Source: Chitinophagaceae bacterium
Lineage (GTDB): Bacteria > Bacteroidota > Bacteroidia > Chitinophagales > Chitinophagaceae
Reading direction: 5' to 3'
Assembly: GCA_009996555.1 (NCBI GenBank)
Contig: JAACZX010000005.1
Coordinates: 1-18,076 of the forward strand
DNA: 18,076 bases
Shown here in pieces: positions 15,393-18,076 of the stretch. The notes below the pieces were generated by a model that ran no database searches, had not been told where the DNA came from, and was given only the letters and a program-made list of their open reading frames with translations. The position numbers and the translations under genes were made by a program. Each line of letters starts with the position of its first letter. Position 1 is the stretch's first letter.

Positions 15393-18076
15393 TTAACTTG
15401 ATGCTGCATACACAGCTGTTTCCTGAAGCAGCCTGTTTTTCGATTGAAGATAAGGACGTAAAATAGTATCCGTTACTCGTAATGCATCCTGCCGGATGCT
15501 GTGCAGCGAGCATGCTTTGGTCCAGTGATTGAATTCATCTTCCTGCTGTTTTAAAATGCGTGTTACAACTTCTTCAATACTTTCATACAATGCGCCGGGC
15601 ATTACCTTTTTTAGTAATGAACAGCGGAAGGCAATATCTGCATCTTCAAAAACTGTATTGAATGTAAATGCAAAATCTTTACGGATGGTGATCTCAATTA
15701 ATTCCAATGCATTGGCAGCTGTTTCCTTCTGGTTGAGCAATAATGCTTTTTTGATCTTATCTACCTGCTCTTTTTCTGAGTAGAACGAAAACAGGTTGAG
15801 TATGGTTTCCCTCGCTTCCATCAATTCAAGATGAAGCGAATTGTACATAACGGGGTTATTGCTTTTTTGCCTGCTGTGTAACCGGTTCAGCATAAACAGC
15901 AATTCAACAGCACGCAGCAATTGATTATTGGTGAGTTGATCAATAACAGTTCTGTGTTCTTCACCTGCAGAAAAATTCATACGGTTGAGTGCTTTAATAA
16001 TAACCGGTGTTTGCAATGGCAATTCTTCCAGCAAACGGAAAAGGAATTTTTCTGCTGCTTTGGTTCCAATACGGCCACAGGTTGAAATAAGCAACTGTTG
16101 CTGTTGTGTGGACAGATGCTGATGCAAAAGCTGATGAATATATGGCAGGCTTTCTTCTCCTGCGTTGTAAAATGCTTCTGTAACCAGCTTTGGATAATCT
16201 GCAAATTGCGGTTCAAGCTGAGGCAGCAATTGCGCCTGACCCGAAACACCAATTGACTGGATGGTAACGGCAACAATTTCTATTTCCCGGTCATTCAACA
16301 AAACCGATATGAATTGTTCAGGAAATTTTTCTCCGCATTTCGCTGGTAACTGGGCTGCAAGTAAGCGTTGTTTTTTTCCCGTAGAATGAACCCAGTTTTT
16401 TAAAACCTGCAATGCTTTTTCCCGGTCATCTGCTGATGTGCTGTATTGCAGCAAACCGGCAATGGCGGCCTGTTGTATCTGTTCATGATCATCTGTAAGA
16501 AAGGAAGCAAGCAAGTCATGATCATATTGTATGGCAGACAACACTATAATTGCTTTTGCTTTTACACTTGTAGATGAAGTTTCATAAATAAGTTTTTGTA
16601 CCGCTGCTGCACTTTCTTTCTGTTGTTTTGCGGCAATGAGGTCAAGCGCACTGTTGTTTACTTTTTCTGATGAATGTGCCAGCGCCTTCTCCACCATTGC
16701 TGTTCTTGCATCATCATCTTCCAGCAACTTCAGTAAATACATTGCTTCCAGCTCAGTACCTGTTTGCAGTTTGTCTGCAATACGGTCGAGTGTTTTTTTA
16801 TCGGTTACTTTAATTTCATCACGATAAAAATAACGGCTGCTGATGGCACTGATGAGTGTTTTGATGTACTCACGCTGCACAACAACTACAGCAATGCACC
16901 AAGCCACCGATACTGCTATGAGTACCCACGACAGAGTTGAAAGCTGGTAACTGTTGCTGTTATAAAGAATAAACAACAGCAACCCGATGGTGAGCAACGC
17001 AAACGGATCCATTACACCTTTTATGATATTATGTGCCCGCAGCCGTTCTGGTGTAGGCAACGGCTGCAGTATGATGAGCAGCACAGGTGAATTAATGGAA
17101 GCACGCAAGGCATCAACCAGCACAGCTGCTGCGCCAAAGATGTAAAGCACCGCAGTTTTCTGCAGGCCAAACGATTGACTTGAAAGAATGATTACATTGA
17201 AAAAAAGCAAAACAACAGGTGTAATGAGTAATGCATTGCGGTTACCGATCCAGCTAATGAGCCTGCTGGTTAAGCTTAGTTTTAATATCCATGCAAACAA
17301 GCGGGCACAACCCATAAACATGGCAATAAATGCCGCAAATGCTTCATCGGTTTTATAACTTTTCGAATCTTTTATTTCTGCATAAAAGGCATATTCCACA
17401 AGTACAAAACCGGTAAAAGCTGCTACAGATACGAGTGCTGAGTAAAGAATAAGTTTATTACTGCTGAAATTTTTCCAGAGTGCTTTAATACCAACGGTGT
17501 GGTGTTGTTTTGATTTATGATGATGAACACCTGGTTTGCTCCATGCATTTGTACTGAATACTTTTGAAATGAACAGCAGTGAAATAAGAACAGCCAGCAA
17601 ACCTGCCAGTAAAAGATTTTGTGAACCGATGTATGGTACAATGAGTAATGCAAATGTGTAACCAATGAACTTTGCAGGAATATCGCCTGAGCTGATGACA
17701 GCAAACAAGCGCTTGCTTTGCCGCACATCATACAACTGAGCGGCAAGCCCCCAAAACTCAAGATTATTGATAAGGTATAATACATTGAACCATGCCAGCA
17801 TCAGGTAATAAAACCAATCCTGTGTAATAAACAGCGGGCCGATCCAGAAAAAGAACATGCTTACTGCAATGATAAGTGTAAGTGTGATGCTTAACTTTTT
17901 AACAGGTAACCGATGCTCCAGTTTGTTGCATACATACCCTGTGATCCATAACAGAAAAGCAGAACTGATGAATACAAAAGCCAGTTGCGAAATGGGAAAC
18001 CGTTTTAAAAATTGCGAAAGGGCTGATGTAAAGAATAATGCAATACCGGCTCCCTGGAAAAACTGTAGCAGGAACA
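15393..18076 (-). CDS. NTT/Tlc-like (Npt1/Npt2 family) MFS membrane protein with long C-terminal HEAT-repeat domain, 5' end outside window
   Basis: The frame has no stop from 15395 to the window end at 18076, so the start is outside; the ATG at 17858 is internal, because the codons before it still encode membrane helices (for example LAFVFISSAFLLWITGYVCN). The membrane half contains LEFWGLAAQLYDVRQSKRLF, like the FWGxANQ-x-AKR signature of nucleotide (ATP/ADP) translocases of the NTT/Tlc family, and about ten or more helices down to around base 16860. The remaining 480 or so residues are alpha-helical HEAT-type repeats (for example KALAHSSEKVNNSALDLIAA and IQQAAIAGLLQYS), presumably cytoplasmic. 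Known NTT proteins exchange or import nucleotides, but the HEAT-bearing versions of free-living bacteria are of unclear function. It heads an operon with the CNBD gene. HEAT part sure; transport substrate unknown. Confidence 0.8.
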   Translation of the reverse strand, partial: FLLQFFQGAGIALFFTSALSQFLKRFPISQLAFVFISSAFLLWITGYVCNKLEHRLPVKKLSITLTLIIAVSMFFFWIGPLFITQDWFYYLMLAWFNVLYLINNLEFWGLAAQLYDVRQSKRLFAVISSGDIPAKFIGYTFALLIVPYIGSQNLLLAGLLAVLISLLFISKVFSTNAWSKPGVHHHKSKQHHTVGIKALWKNFSSNKLILYSALVSVAAFTGFVLVEYAFYAEIKDSKSYKTDEAFAAFIAMFMGCARLFAWILKLSLTSRLISWIGNRNALLITPVVLLFFNVIILSSQSFGLQKTAVLYIFGAAAVLVDALRASINSPVLLIILQPLPTPERLRAHNIIKGVMDPFALLTIGLLLFILYNSNSYQLSTLSWVLIAVSVAWCIAVVVVQREYIKTLISAISSRYFYRDEIKVTDKKTLDRIADKLQTGTELEAMYLLKLLEDDDARTAMVEKALAHSSEKVNNSALDLIAAKQQKESAAAVQKLIYETSSTSVKAKAIIVLSAIQYDHDLLASFLTDDHEQIQQAAIAGLLQYSTSADDREKALQVLKNWVHSTGKKQRLLAAQLPAKCGEKFPEQFISVLLNDREIEIVAVTIQSIGVSGQAQLLPQLEPQFADYPKLVTEAFYNAGEESLPYIHQLLHQHLSTQQQQLLISTCGRIGTKAAEKFLFRLLEELPLQTPVIIKALNRMNFSAGEEHRTVIDQLTNNQLLRAVELLFMLNRLHSRQKSNNPVMYNSLHLELMEARETILNLFSFYSEKEQVDKIKKALLLNQKETAANALELIEITIRKDFAFTFNTVFEDADIAFRCSLLKKVMPGALYESIEEVVTRILKQQEDEFNHWTKACSLHSIRQDALRVTDTILRPYLQSKNRLLQETAVYAASS

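Overview
The window looks like chromosomal DNA from a member of the Bacteroidota, probably near the Chitinophagaceae. This is inferred from the gene families, not from a database search. The signs are a type IX secretion system (T9SS) substrate with a gliding-motility-type C-terminal domain, a PorP/SprF protein, a PorE-like TPR/propeller/OmpA protein, a FucP/GluP-type sugar permease, and AT-rich start regions without Shine-Dalgarno sequences. I see no tRNA, rRNA, CRISPR array, transposase, integrase or phage gene. No gene-free stretch exceeds 300 bases; the longest is 180 bases.

Layout. (1) 1-4568, plus strand: the 3' part of a repetitive secreted surface protein, a PorP/SprF outer-membrane protein and a PorE-like peptidoglycan-binding protein. 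Together they form a T9SS substrate/translocon-accessory cluster closed by a hairpin terminator. (2) 4638-9584, minus strand: a sugar:H+ symporter with two LacI-type operator-like palindromes in its leader, then a large secreted TolB-propeller amidohydrolase. The amidohydrolase reading frame is broken near its 5' end: signal peptide and main body lie in different frames, and about 20 family-typical residues seem to be missing at the junction. (3) 9695-11032, minus strand: housekeeping genes, namely an alkyltransferase-like (ATL) DNA-lesion-binding protein that lacks the MGMT cysteine, a small Cys-rich DUF5522-like protein overlapping it, and the tRNA m7G46 methyltransferase TrmB.

(4) 11222-14932, plus strand: an FAD-dependent oxidoreductase of the carotenoid-desaturase/hydroxysqualene-dehydroxylase type, a seven-helix membrane protein, and a six-helix class III adenylyl cyclase. 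The last two overlap by ATGA. The seven-helix protein resembles the PaxB/Trt1 membrane terpene cyclases in size, helix count and acidic residues. (5) 14927-18076, minus strand: a stand-alone cyclic-nucleotide-binding domain protein downstream of a nucleotide-transporter-like (NTT/Tlc) membrane protein with a long HEAT-repeat tail. The latter runs off the window. The cyclase and the cNMP-binding gene converge so tightly that both stop codons lie in one TCATGA hexamer.

The part most worth following is 11.2-18.1 kb. A membrane adenylyl cyclase, coupled to a seven-helix protein, faces an operon encoding a cAMP-receptor-like domain and an NTT-HEAT protein. This could be a local cAMP circuit, or a terpenoid-tailoring pair placed beside one; the sequence supports the parts but not yet the connections.
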